DNA from: Trissonchulus latispiculum
Taxonomy: Eukaryota; Nematoda; Enoplea; Enoplida; Ironidae
Length of the DNA: 64,000 nucleotides
Reading direction: 5' to 3'
Assembly: GCA_030248195.1 (NCBI GenBank)
Contig: JASAND010023953.1
Span: 1-64,000, forward strand
The notes under the pieces are model-generated. The model was not told the origin of the DNA. It worked only from the letters and a program-made list of their open reading frames with translations, and did not search any database. Both the position numbers and the translations under genes were made by a program. Shown here in pieces: positions 34,328 to 45,825 of this stretch. Within the stretch, counting starts at the first letter, position 1; each line of letters begins with the position of its first letter.

Positions 34328-35709
34328 AAGACCTGCCCGAAGCCATGCAGGCAATCTCACTTGATGAAGACACTTTGACTGAAACTGAAAAAGGACAATT
34401 TTTGGGACTTCTACGCCAAAATAAGCACTGTTTCTCTCAGCATTCTTTTGATATAGGGAAATGTACCATTTTTAAAGCGCACATTAACACCGGAGACGCT
34501 AAACCGATCTATGCCACGCCTTACCGACTACCCGTGCATCTGCGGCAGCCTCTGCTAGAGGAATTAACTGAAATGTTGAAGTACGGTTTGATCCGTCCGT
34601 CTACTAGCCCATGGAGTTCTCCCATGATCTACGTACCTAAGCCGGGTGGGAAGTTACGACTTTGCGTCGACTTTAGACGGGTAAATAAAATTAGCGACCC
34701 TGACATCTACCCGATTCCGCGTATTGACGATATTATGACTTCTCTCAAGGGTTCAAAGTACTTTTCTACGATAGATCTAAGTAAGGGGTTTAACCAAATC
34801 GAATTGGATGAAGATTCTAAAGCTAAAGCTAGTTTTAATACCTTTCATGGGCAGTTTGAATACAACGTTTTGCCGTTCGGGCTAAAATGTGCGCCTGGCA
34901 ATTTTCAAAGATGTATGGAGCGAATTTTGGGAGCTTTACAGTGGAAAAAGTGTATTATCTACATTGATGACATTTTGATTTTCTCTAAAAACTTCTCTGA
35001 GCATCTTGAAATTATGCAAGAAGTTTTTGGCCGGCTACGGGCTGCTGACCTGAAAATGAATCCGGGAAAATGCCATTTCCTTAAAAGGTCTGTTACCTAT
35101 CTGGGGCATATTATCTCTGAACAGGAAGTTGAACCCTTGAAGGAAAGAATTCAAGCGATACATGACTTAGCTGTACCTAAGACGCTTAAAGATGTAGAGA
35201 GTTTTCTAGGAATGTGTGCTTATTACGCTAAGTTTATCAAGGGATTCGCCCATCTAGCTTCCCCCTTATATTCTCTTAAGAAAAAGGGAGTACGGTTTGT
35301 GTGGAATAATACACACCAACAATCTTTCGAATTGCTCAAAAAGAGTCTTGTTGAAGCCCCCGTACTTGCCCACCCCGATCTAGCTAAGGGATTTGTCTTA
35401 CATACTGATGCATCTGATCTGGGTTTGGGAGCGGTTCTATTGCAAGAGCAGGATGACGGAAAGTATCATCCAGTTGCTTATGCGGCGAGGTCTCTTAAAA
35501 AGTACGAACGAAATACTCCACACACGATAAAGAATGTTTAGCTATGAAATTTGGTATCGAACACTTTAGACATTATTTGTATGGTGGACCGCCTTTTACT
35601 CTTTTTACGGATCATTCTGCTCTGTCTGCTCATCAGTCTTCAGACGAACGACGAGAGATAGTCTTGGACGCCAAACATAACTGTGATTTGTACCATAGTT
35701 CTGTAGCAT
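34324..35709 (+). pseudogene. Reverse transcriptase and truncated RNase H
   Basis: The main frame 34324-35541 (405 codons) holds a full Ty3/gypsy-type RT: KPGGKLRLCVDFRRVNK, STIDLSKGFNQIEL, LPFGLKCAPGNFQR, the catalytic YIDDILIFSK, and the thumb/connection with FLGMCAYYAKFIKGF. RNase H begins with VLHTDASDLGLGAVLLQ. After a frame change near 35540 it continues as HFRHYLYGG and FTDHSALSA, then ends at about 35709. The rest of RNase H and any integrase with its HHCC and DDE motifs are missing. Confidence 0.92.
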
Positions 35710-36480
35710 AGCAATTCCAATGATTTAGTTTGTATAGATAGGATAACTTGTATCATAAAATGTGCACTGTATGTAATAACTTTGTGTGGTGCCTCGCACC
35801 CTAAACTGACATGCGGGTAAGGAGCTGACCGTTAAACTTTGACGACTAATTTTGATTATGCATTTTTCGTTGCTCTACTCAGTTAATCCATCCTTACTGA
35901 TGTAGACTTAAAATTATCCAGTCGTCGGTCAATCCTTCTGGGCCATGATGCCCACTAGAAGCTCCGGTTGCAGCTTCCGGGACTCACAGCTTCTGAACAA
36001 GTGCTGCACAGAAAACCCAAGGTTTACAACCTTAACAAAAACATGTTACAAAAGTGATAGTTAAAAATAACCAAAAATAAACCGACAGTCAAAAGAAACT
36101 GTCGAAAAACTTGTCGTTCGAACTGGTTGCCTGTCTGTTTGTTCTGTATAGTTTACTAACTGTAAATAAGATGTCTATTTAACAGAAAGCACAAAACCTT
36201 ACTATAAAAAGTAATATAAAGTGTAGAAAACTCAAAAACATCAGAAAACCTTTCTTAAAACATTCTTTTACTATTGTTATTGTGTATCATTTAAATAATT
36301 TGCTTGTTAGCTAATTAATCTAACCGGATAGTAGCTGATAATTCCTTAAATGATCACATTACCTAGATAAACTGGTGGAGAACAGAATGTTGATCGAAAT
36401 ATACCCAAACGAGACGTCAGTGTTATGCACAAAGAGATATAGCCTGCCTGGATTAGGGCCTAGTGACTTCTAGTTATAAC
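35710..36480. other. Noncoding stretch after truncated pol
   Basis: AT-rich, no ORF of note, no integrase remains found on either strand. It separates the end of RNase H from the GC-rich accessory-like region. Confidence 0.5.
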
Positions 36481-36528
36481 CATGCGAATACGACCGATTT
36501 TGACTTCAGGTTTTGTGTCTAATCAGCC

Positions 36529-36741
36529 ATGGCTCCTAGAGCCCCCACCTGTTGTGCTCCCGTGCCTGATCGCGATCCTACAGATGATACGCCGCCCGCG
36601 CCACTTACCTTATATTGTCCACCTGAAATGCGAGGTCCGTATCGAGACTATGATAGTTTGCCTGAGGGGTTAAAGATGTTGCGTGGAACTGTTGATGGTT
36701 TTACTGAGCCGGAGAAATATGATATGTTTGAGTCAAATTAA
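36529..36741 (+). CDS. Small accessory-like ORF A (70 aa) in the retroelement
   Basis: Pro-rich and acidic, with LTLYCPPEMRGPYRDYDSLP. I do not recognise it. The motif PPE-hydrophobic-R then Y-D-aromatic recurs in ORF B (VTLPPELRKSHYDDWVY), suggesting a local duplication or two exons of related origin. An overlapping frame at 36482 is likely a shadow. Confidence 0.35.
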   Translation: MAPRAPTCCAPVPDRDPTDDTPPAPLTLYCPPEMRGPYRDYDSLPEGLKMLRGTVDGFTEPEKYDMFESN

Positions 36742-36930
36742 GTTTTCCTGGAGTGCAGTGCGCTTATCGCCTCATTTAAGTTCAGTTTAACTTGTAATCT
36801 TTTATTTCGCAACAAGAGTTTAGTTTAGTTCTAACTTTTATTTTTGTCCTGTCCCTTTGCATTGTCATATTTTGTGCTGTTCTTGCTTGCGATTCGAGTT
36901 ACTTCATAGTGGTTTACATATTTCAGAACC

Positions 36931-37704
36931 ATGTCTCAGAACCAGCTCAACAACTACTTCTACATCTGGATGGACCAGTACGACAATCAGTCGGAGTTCA
37001 GTGATGTCTCCTCTGATGTGATCGAGATTGACCCTGACAGCGATGACGGCATGTCCACAGATTTTGCCATCGGTGTGACCTCCCCGTCCCTTCCCCCGCA
37101 GCCCGTTCTGCCTGTTGTCCGCATTTTGCAACGCCACCACAGTCCGCCGACCACCGCCGCGGAGACTATGGATGCCCCCTCCAGAGGACCGGAGCGGGAA
37201 CCAGTTACCCTGCCCCCCGAGCTGCGGAAATCCCACTACGACGATTGGGTCTACACGTCCCCTGCCCACACTGAAGTCTACATCCCCCGGCGGCCCATCT
37301 CCATCCTGGGGCCGGAGGTAATTTCGATGAGCACGATTCTTTGTTTGATGTGTTTTTGGAAATTTAAGTTATCTTTTTATTGTGTTCCCTTTCAGTTTCC
37401 CGCACCCTTCAGTTTGAGAAATTTCCTGCTAAGGCCCGCTTGCGAGAAGCTGTGCATGCACTTCTCCCCCCTCTCCCCTCTGTTTTTTGTCCCAACCGTC
37501 TGTGTGGTGGTAAATGTGTTTTGGTTTTGTACGAGCACCCAAGTTGGGGCGCTTCCGGTCGCATGCCGTTTGACCGCCAGCTGCCTCCCCTCATTTCCTT
37601 TCTTGTTGAATGCATTGCAACGCTCGCACCCCCTTATGCCTGCCAATCTGTCCTCTCACCAATTTAAAGTTTCTGTTAAACAATGGCTGAATTTGCACCT
37701 CTGA
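36931..37704 (+). CDS. Accessory-like ORF B (up to 257 aa) in the retroelement
   Basis: The first 129 codons are acidic and Pro-rich (SDVSSDVIEIDPDSDDGMS; LPPELRKSHYDDWVY) and distinctly GC-rich against the surroundings. At 37318 a good donor (GAG|GTAATTT) is followed by acceptors at 37395 and 37412. Using the 37412 acceptor would join, in phase 0, a frame reading EKFPAKARLREAVHALLPPL to 37667. Without splicing the frame stays open to 37704. I do not recognise either product. It may be a captured host sequence or a retroelement accessory gene. Confidence 0.4.
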   Translation: MSQNQLNNYFYIWMDQYDNQSEFSDVSSDVIEIDPDSDDGMSTDFAIGVTSPSLPPQPVLPVVRILQRHHSPPTTAAETMDAPSRGPEREPVTLPPELRKSHYDDWVYTSPAHTEVYIPRRPISILGPEVISMSTILCLMCFWKFKLSFYCVPFQFPAPFSLRNFLLRPACEKLCMHFSPLSPLFFVPTVCVVVNVFWFCTSTQVGALPVACRLTASCLPSFPFLLNALQRSHPLMPANLSSHQFKVSVKQWLNLHL

Positions 37705-38742
37705 AATTCGGAAGGCGAATGCAAGATTTATTTGGAAAATATTCACAGAAATAAGAAATGTGTAGGAAATTGTTCACTGATCGCTCATTTTGTCGAACGT
37801 GATGCGTGAAGGCATGCTAGAATGAATAAAAACACTTGAAAGCGCTGCATGTTGAGACTCAGCTATTGTTTGTGTATGTCACTTTCCGATAAGTTTCTGT
37901 TTCAGTTGTATGTTTCTGCCTGGTCTGACAGTTTTCGATAGTGGTCCCATATCCCTGCTGATACGGTTAGTTTACACCGGACCTGAGATTCCCCGTTTTC
38001 CCCCCAAGTTTGCTGTCACACCACGCACCTACCACTGCACCATATGCGACACTGCTTACTATTTTCTATTCTCTGTTTTCCGTTTACTGTTACTGTACTG
38101 TTTCTGGTTAGCTGCACTGCTTGGAGTAGAATAACGGATTCTGGCTGATGAATTAGAAACACGCGCCATTAAGAATGATGAGGACGTTAAATCGTAGAGA
38201 CCTAAAAAGATAATTATTAAGTAACAAGCATAAACTTTGTGTTGTTGCTGTTTTCTGTCCGTGCGTGTCTGTACCTACTGCAGCTGTATGTTTTCCGGTT
38301 CTCCCGCAATCGGGGATGAGTGGATCCAAATCATGGAACACGGATCTTCAATCTGCATCGGATACTGAGTTTTACTATTACTGTTTCTACTAACTTTTCT
38401 GTCCACTGTGTTTGTTCGTTGCACCTAGAATCCAAGGAACTTGATGTAAAGAATGATAACGTACAGATGAGTTTTTGATGCATTCTTGAATCTAACAGCC
38501 AGTGAGCACGATTCTTGAGGAAAACGAGTTGCTGAAACGTAACTTTACAGAAATTTGACTGGTGTCTGATAATTTGAAAGGGATACTTGAATATTCAACG
38601 GTTTAGAGATAGAAAAGCGAAGTACCTTGATTGATTGATTGATTGAACCGCAGTATGATCAGTTACTTATTGCCTTGTAAACTATTTTTTATGCCGTAAC
38701 TTATTCCGTACATGGTTCTAATTCTAGGCTGTTTGCTCAGCA

Positions 38743-39177
38743 ATGGTCATTTTTGTTCCTCAATTTTGGTCGTCTTCAGTTGGTCCGTGGTTCGATCCCT
38801 TTCTGCTGATTCGGAAGGTCCGTGGTTCGATTCAGCACCCTACTGTCGTCTGCCCTGACACTCGCAGGACGCTTTTCTTCACATCTTTCGATCCTAATTC
38901 AGCCTCTCCCACCAGAACCGTCTACACTTCATCTATTCCCTGTGGCGCCCCACGTCGGTATCCGCCGACTTTCCTGACCGATGGCACACCTAACGCCACG
39001 GTGATCGCCTCCTCACCCCCACCAGCACCGTCTCAGCTGAACACAACAACGGCACGGCGCGGATTCTCACCCGCCGGCCAATTCAACTGGAACCTCGTGC
39101 CCCCGGGGTGGCATGCTTGCACCCACTCCTTCCCCGGCCGATGTGAACTGATACCGGCCACCAACCATGGTCACTGA
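38743..39177 (+). CDS. Pro/Ser/Thr-rich ORF C (144 aa) before the 3' LTR
   Basis: GC-rich 3' half with many Pro, Thr and Ala and a few Cys; GQFNWNLVPPGWHACTHSF is its most protein-like stretch. Unrecognised. Two copies of GGTCCGTGGTTCGAT lie near its start (38780-38835) and resemble a tRNA B box. Coding status is doubtful. Confidence 0.25.
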   Translation: MVIFVPQFWSSSVGPWFDPFLLIRKVRGSIQHPTVVCPDTRRTLFFTSFDPNSASPTRTVYTSSIPCGAPRRYPPTFLTDGTPNATVIASSPPPAPSQLNTTTARRGFSPAGQFNWNLVPPGWHACTHSFPGRCELIPATNHGH

Positions 39178-39184
39178 AGCAGCC

Positions 39185-39295
39185 TGGAGCTCTGACCGTC
39201 GTAGGTCCCTCTCCGGTCATCTCCCCCGTCCTTAACCCCCTGGAGCTCTAGCCGTCGTAGGTCCCTCTCCGGCTATCTCCCACAGAAGCCATTGT
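39185..39295 (+). repeat. Two tandem copies of a 57-bp repeat
   Basis: TGGAGCTCT then CCGTCGTAGGTCCCTCTCCG occurs twice, about 57 bases apart, a few hundred bases before the 3' LTR. Confidence 0.65.
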
Positions 39296-39563
39296 CCCAC
39301 CTCCTGCTGCACTGAGCGAACCAGCCTCATCACTAACTTTGACTGCTACTTTCACTGCCACCACTACTGACAAGAAGATCTGATGAACTAGAATTTTGTG
39401 AACTGTATAGTTGTATGCCTATTTGTACAGTTGAGTTGTCTAGGTTGGAGCTTTAAATTGTACTATATCCGTAATGCTTGTTTGCGACTAATCCATGCTG
39501 TGAGTGACTGTTTCGTTTTGTTACACTTTCCCCCCCTAGTAAAAACCTACCACATTTTTTGCG

Positions 39564-41147
39564 GTGGAGGATAGAAAATTTGAAATGCTAGGGTCGGGCC
39601 GAAATGCGCAAAATATGACTGAATTTAGTGAAAATAATTGGTTTTTAATAATTGATAATAGTTGATATTGATTTGATTTTTGTACTTTGTATTCTTGATA
39701 TATTGATTTGATTTTTGTACTTTGTATTCTTGACTTTTGTATTTCGTATTTTGACAGACTTCGCTTACATTCTGACACAAATTTTGTACACCTATAATCA
39801 TATCTTATTTTATAGTTAGCTAAGTGTTTCTTTTTCTGGGTCTGTTGAATGTAAATCTAAAAGGTATTGGTCTTTGATCCACGATTGTCCTCTTTAATAT
39901 TCGGTCTCTATTTGAAGTTGATTATTGTTCGCTATTTGAGAGGTTTTGACAAAGAAGTTGGAAATTTCTGACTGTTTCGTGATGGACATTTTTATTGGCA
40001 AAAGGATCAAAATTTGGGGACTTATCTCCCCAGGGAACTAAGTGGGGTTAATGCGTCCAAGTTTGGGATTTTTGGGAGCCTCCTTCACCCCGAGAGCCGA
40101 GTTCATACGTCACAGAGAAATGGCGTATGACGATACACACACGCACAAAACGCACTACATGAAGGGGAGCCGCAAGCTCCGCCTTACACGTCACGCACAC
40201 ATGATTGACAGGTCTTCCCCGAACCCCAAAGACTTTCCCCAAATTTCAAATCAGTCGTGGTTGTGCTGCCCAGCTATACGGTTATCACTTATTCTGGTTT
40301 TTGCGCTTGCCACTGATTTTACTCGACCGAGGGCCCTACGTGGGATAGACCGGTCTTCACTTTCTGGATTGCTATTTGGAGGTCAGAGAGGACCTATTCT
40401 ACGTTATTGTGTTTACGGGGCCAGCCACGACTCTAGTATTCTTTTTACCAGTCTCAGTTGTTGATTTCTCGATCCTGTAATTTTATCCATTTCCCTTTTA
40501 CGGAGGACCTGTCATCAACTCAGTGGACTCTACATCACACGAAGACTCAGGAACGTCAAGGTAGCTTGAGTTGTAAGTTTGACTTATGGAAATTTGAGAG
40601 CGAATCCATTTCTGCAAAAGTCTTGAGGATTTTAAAGAGTTGACTAAAAGTTGAGGATTGAACTATGATAATCTGAACCTTTCTTTTACATACCGTCGAC
40701 TGTCATTATTGTTCTTGCCATGTTTGTATTCTGATGTCGTCTTCTGATGCAAAATCTTCTGGTTTGACTGTCGTTCTGTTTGTCTGTTCATGTACTTGGT
40801 AGCTAGGATAATTATATTATAGTTAATAATACCTACTTGTAATAATTGTCTAAAATTCATTAAAATAATAATTCTAGTTGTAGACCTTCTTCGGCTTAAC
40901 CTGCGTCAGATCGAGCAAACATAGATTTAAATAGGTAGTATTCTAGAAGGAGTGATTAATTGGATACGTGGATATTGACTTAATCTAAAATGGTATTATT
41001 GGATGTTTCTATTAACCCCTGAGTGTATCTTAGAATAGTTAGAGAATCATAAATCCAAACCAGTGCTCGACACTGATCAGTGGAGGTCAGTGGTTAAACT
41101 TCAGGAAAAGATAGAAAAACGACCCCCCAACTAGCCTTTTCTTTACA
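39564..41147 (+). repeat. 3' LTR
   Basis: Direct repeat of 26805-28395, ending CTTTTCTTTACA followed by the TTTA duplication. The left border is less sharp: the first bases read GGTGGAGG where the 5' LTR has TGTGGAGG. The 140-codon ORF is conserved at 40042-40464 and the 61-codon ORF at 40458-40643. No good polypurine tract is seen immediately upstream; CTTTCCCCCCCCTAG lies about 30 bases before. Confidence 0.92.
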
Positions 41148-41782
41148 TTTAAAAAGGGTCCCCTACTTGGCAAGAGGCTTTCTTGTAGGGTGGTCAGTGG
41201 CGAGCATAGTTTCAACTTAATTCTTTTTTTCGATACATTAAACTCATTTATAAAACGAAAGACAGCGTAATATGTATAGATAAAACTTGCTTTACTAAAA
41301 GGGCCTCGTGAACCCAGGCCACATTTGAATCTCTCAGCTCAATTCAGCAGATATGGTACACAACCCAATTATTGCACAATCTGACTTGTTGCATGATCAA
41401 AAAATTAGCAGACAACTAGAGACGCCGTAATTGACGGTTGAGCTCTGGCGAAGCAAGGAATGGTTAATGGCTAATATATACTTAGTTCCATTCTAATACC
41501 TAACTAATTAACCAGTACTGAACTGGTGTTTCCTGATTTAAACGGATACATACAGAGAATTGGCGCCGACTGTATTTTTTATGTCCTGTCTGACAGCTTA
41601 CAAGGCTTACAAGGTTTTCATGGCAATTATGCCGTCCTTTAAAGGCTTAAAGCCTCCAAACTGTCACTGAAAAAATATATAACATTAACTAGCCAAACAA
41701 CTTCAAATGCAACAGGATTTTGTGGTAGTTTAAAAGATTCAGCTGTAAAAATTGTTCATTAAACGCTTGCAATCAGAGAGAC

Positions 41783-43480
41783 ATGGACGCAAAATGTGCT
41801 CATAATATATCCAGTAATTATTCTGAGAGCATCGAATTTACAATATCGATTCATCGACTGATTTCTGGAATATTTCTGATGGGCATATTAATTCTGGCAA
41901 CAAATCTGGTAGCAATCGGTGTTATCGTTAATATGCTGCTGAAGAAGAGACTGTCCTGGAAGTCATATGGAATTATACTCAGCTTGTACGCAAGTAAGAA
42001 AAGTTTGAGTGCCTTTAAATATTGGCACAAAATGTAGCTAATCGATCATGCTGAGACTTGACCTCACCTTTACATTGTTTCCTTATACCATATATATTAC
42101 AACTACTAGTGCTGTTACTACTTTCTAATAAAACTACTTTCTTTAAAATACAGCAACTACTTTCTAATATGCCTTCCAATTTCTAACATTAAATTCAGTT
42201 TCGTTCACAAGGACTTCTGTACTTTTACTTCATTTGACCATTTGCCTTCAAATGGTTCAATCCAAATAGCGTTTGCCGGATAAGCAGTAAAGCAGACAAG
42301 ATGATTAAGTTAAAGTTGGATTAATAAGTATTCTGATTGTGAGGTTAAATTATCCCGAGAGCTGCTGGGACGCACATTTTGTCACCTGCAAACCAAATCT
42401 CGAGACTGAACGAGACCTCCTGAATATTGAGGAATATCAAAAACGCAGTCAAAATAGGAGGCTGCAAAGATTTTTCATCCTCACTTGTACTCCCAGTCAA
42501 GCTCCCCATCAATCATCACTGAACAAGTAAGAAATAGATTGGAGTCCCATTTTAAACCAAATTTCTTTTATATCAAAATTTTTACAGGTCATATAATTCC
42601 GGCTCTAATTATGATCAGTAATATTGTAAAGATTGGCAACAAGAACCTTTCTGTCAAGAACTTCATAAATGAAAAGCTCAACAGCATTGATTTTGTGATA
42701 GTCAAATTTGCCTTTTGGTATCCCAGTACCCAATACGCACTGCTCATGTTACTGCAAGCGTTTGCAGTGACCTCGCCTTTCAAGTACAATACTATGACGG
42801 TGCGGTCATACCTAACCATACTAATGCTGAGCCTAAGTCTAGCTACAGTGATTGGGATTATTAACGCTGCCCTATCAAGTTGGGTTAATGAAGGCTTCCG
42901 ACTAATGAATAATATGGAATTAAGCCTGGAAGAATGGCATCAGATAAAGCTTCGATCCACAACTTTTAGCTCTTATCAGTTGGTCATAACTTTGTCCTTG
43001 TTGAGCCTGATAGTTGCCTGCTATGGAGCCGTGCAGGCGGCCCTGATTCGTCGCCAGAAGCTCATAAAATCGAACTCCACTTCCTCCCTCGGCTTCGACT
43101 CTGAAACTAACAAAACGGGCAAAATTAACAACAAGAAATACCAAGAACGAGTCACACTTACCAGACGATATCTCAAATTATTTAGCTACGGTATTGGCAT
43201 TTATGCTATCTGTCTGTGTTTGCACCTGGTAACTGCCTTCGCCTCTTTCTACATTATCCATACTACTGAAGCACGATTGGAGCAGGATGTCTCTACAAAT
43301 AACTGCCTCATCAGTATGTATCAAATTTTGAATGATCATATCAAAAAATTCCCATGGGTGTTTATGTTGGAATCGGTATCAATGTGTAGAATGTGGCTTG
43401 AGCCCTTAACTCATATGCTGGCTTCGCCGCATATACGACGTTTCATTTGGCTCAACATTTTCTGTAGATCATCGCGTTAA
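41783..43480 (+). CDS. Seven-transmembrane receptor (divergent rhodopsin-like GPCR), copy 2
   Basis: Two exons, 41783-41993 and 42588-43480, joined in phase 1 at the same place as in copy 1, encode 367 residues. The N-terminus has glycosylation-type NISSNYS. TM1 is LMGILILATNLVAIGVIV. The end of TM3 reads LLQAFAVTSPFKY (QAF in place of DRY). The third intracellular loop has STSSLGFDSETN and a basic stretch. TM7 ends CRMWLEPLTHMLASPHI (EPLTH in place of NPxxY). Differences from copy 1 are numerous, so the duplication is old. The intron is 594 bp and lacks the TTTCAG array. An ORF beginning at 42485 overlaps the intron and only its part after 42588 is coding. Confidence 0.87.
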
Positions 43481-44668
43481 GATGCATCTTCTGAAAGTTT
43501 GAACATTTCAAAAAATGTGTGATCTGTCGGTAATCTGATTAGTCTGTATATAAATTGGATTAGCTGCGTAGAAATGCGTAGAAAAACTACACTCTACCTG
43601 CAAGGCGCTACTAAAGCGGACGCATACTTGTGAGTAACATTCGAAACCTTAACCGATTTAATTTAAATTTAGTGGAGGTACGTTGGACAACGTTTCTTAT
43701 ATATCGATCTCCACTAAAATTTTAAAATTGTAAACATTCTTAAATTTAGTGCAACCGCCATCCCCTCCCTATTTATAAGAATTAAATGTTTTAGTAGCGT
43801 TTAATGGCGAAATTTAAAATTTTTTTCTTCACTTCTGGGGCTCGGCCCCCCAAACCCCCGTTTGGGGCTTAGGATTTCGCTTTAAGTTGTAACAAGTCGC
43901 AAACTTGTACCATAGAAGACTTTTGAATTAATCGGACAACTTGCGTATAATACGCAGTGTGCATGTTACGCAAAACGAGAAAATTTACCCCCCCCCCCCC
44001 CTCAAAAGCCCCGACAAAACCGCCCCCCCCCCCCCCGAAAATTTTTTGTACCTACGCTACTGTGGTAATCTCTGTGTAATGAAATGCTGCGAAGTTCAAT
44101 GTGAATATGCTGCATACATACGGATCGTTTGTTATAGAGGACGAGGTGGTCCGGATCAAGTGGAGTTTGCTTCAACAATAAATTTTTTTGGTACAGTAGA
44201 TGGCGAAGTAAGCTGATCATATCATGTATATTATAAGGGGAGTCAGCTTGATTCAAGATTGACTGTAACGTGTACAGTTTCTCCCGTTTTGCTTGGCTGA
44301 CCATTAGCATTTTACCTAAATATACTGCTACGACACAATATCAATCTAAGTCAAAGTGGTAGGATAACTGGCACAAGCCAGCCGAACCTAGCTGATTTGA
44401 CTCTGTTCGTTGCTTGATACTGCCTTAATTTTTCCTACGTGGGTGTCATGATTTACAAATTAAAATTGGATAAAAATCTGCGGAAAATACGGTAAATATT
44501 TTAAAAAATTGGTTTCTGAGTGATTTTTTTCAGTCACGCCTTTCAGTTCCAAAGGAGTGGGCAATAGTGGTGTCTATGAGGGCTCGCCTATCAAAGTCCC
44601 GTTTTAATGAGATTAATATCGCTGTGAATAATACACGTAATTCCCCTACCTATGTTATTGATCTATAG
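43481..44668. other. Spacer between receptor copy 2 and the first clear p23 exon
   Basis: Contains two poly-C runs (about 43989-44002 and 44022-44037) and a GGGGCTCGGCCCCCCAAACC hairpin-like word near 43840. Part of p23 may extend into 44535-44668: a reading with FSSKGVGNSGVYE resembles the middle of the p23 CS domain but is out of frame with the next exon. The p23 N-terminus was searched for and not found. Confidence 0.4.
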
Positions 44669-45778
44669 GGCGCACGTCGAATTGTTTCCGAAAGAGCTAT
44701 TCAGTATGTGATCCCTAAGAAGGAACCTGGTCCTTTCTGGCCTCGACTGCTCAAAGATTCTAAAAAAGTACATTGGGTCAAAGTTGATTTCAATAAATGG
44801 AAAGATGAAGACGATTCAGACGATGACTTGGGCCGAGAAGGAGGAGACATGGATTTTAGCAGTGTAAGTAGCAGACGAACGGGGGGAGTTGGGTGACACG
44901 TGGTTCGATATGCAGCACGTATTGATAGTTTATTTTCCTATTTCTTGGTCCCAGGCGCTAATAATTAGGAAGTTTTGACAGTTATTTGAAGAAAACCTTT
45001 GGAATTTTGAACGTCAAAAATAATTATAGTGAAATTTTCTGCATTCCTAAAGTCATTGTAGAATGTATAAATGATCCGTTGCATCTCTACTGCATAATAC
45101 CAAGAGTACATAATACATAAGAGTATGACAAGCGTCATACGCTATGTATTATGAGCTCGCTACATCCTCTACACGCTATCGGCTGACCCCCCCATAAATC
45201 AGACCCCCTTGACCCCGCCCCTATACATGTACGGGGTCCAAATGGGGGTCGGGGTCTGTGTTAGTATACTTACATGTTAAACTTGACGGGGCCCCAATTT
45301 GTGTATGGGGTTTACGCTTGTATGATTTACACATCTGTGTACAAAATATACAAGCACGAGCCCGATCCCCCGTTTGGACCCCGTACATGTATAGGGGCGG
45401 GGTGAGGGGGGTCTAATTTATGGGGGGGGGGTCAGCCGATAGCGCGCATCGGATGTAGCGAGCTCATAATACATGGAGTATGTCAGCTGTCATACTCTTA
45501 TGTATTATGTACTCTTGATAATACGTATATACGAAAAGAAACAGGTTACTAGAGAAAACAGAGAAGTTTACGAAAATTGAGAGAGATAAATTAAAGTGTG
45601 CTCTTCACTACTGTTTGACTGATATTTCCTACAGTTTACTAATCGACTTATAATTTTTGTAAAGCCTATTTTCTTGGCCCTGTCTAGCCTGGGATGTCAG
45701 AAAATATTTGAGATTTTGAAAATATGTTGATCTTTCAGTAAACATTCTTTAATTTTTGTTGATATTGAGCACAATTTG

Positions 45779-45825
<47 letters not shown>

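Larger units (their letters stand above)
26805..41147 (+). mobile_element. 14.3-kb LTR retroelement with gag-env-PR-PR-RT order
   Basis: Bounded by direct repeats of about 1.59 kb (26805-28395 and 39564-41147) and by a 4-bp duplication TTTA at 26801-26804 and 41148-41151. Coding parts in order: gag with zinc knuckle, env-like glycoprotein, two retropepsin-like domains, a linker, reverse transcriptase and partial RNase H, all plus strand. No integrase is seen. From 35710 to 39563 come GC-rich accessory-like ORFs and noncoding sequence. Many frame changes break gag, env and pol. The RT and linker are of Ty3/gypsy type. Known elements place env after pol, so this order is unusual. The element lies upstream of receptor copy 2 and may have separated the two receptor paralogues. 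Confidence 0.9.

Noticed and set aside
38780..38840. tRNA-like B-box words GGTTCGAT
   Set aside because: No A box or cloverleaf at the right spacing was found, so no tRNA gene is called.
43941..44310. Pro-rich ORFs on both strands
   Set aside because: They depend on poly-C runs and show no conserved motif.
44634..44668. A 32-base GT-AG intron in p23
   Set aside because: Too short for splicing in animals and removing it breaks the reading frame; only its AG is used as a possible acceptor.
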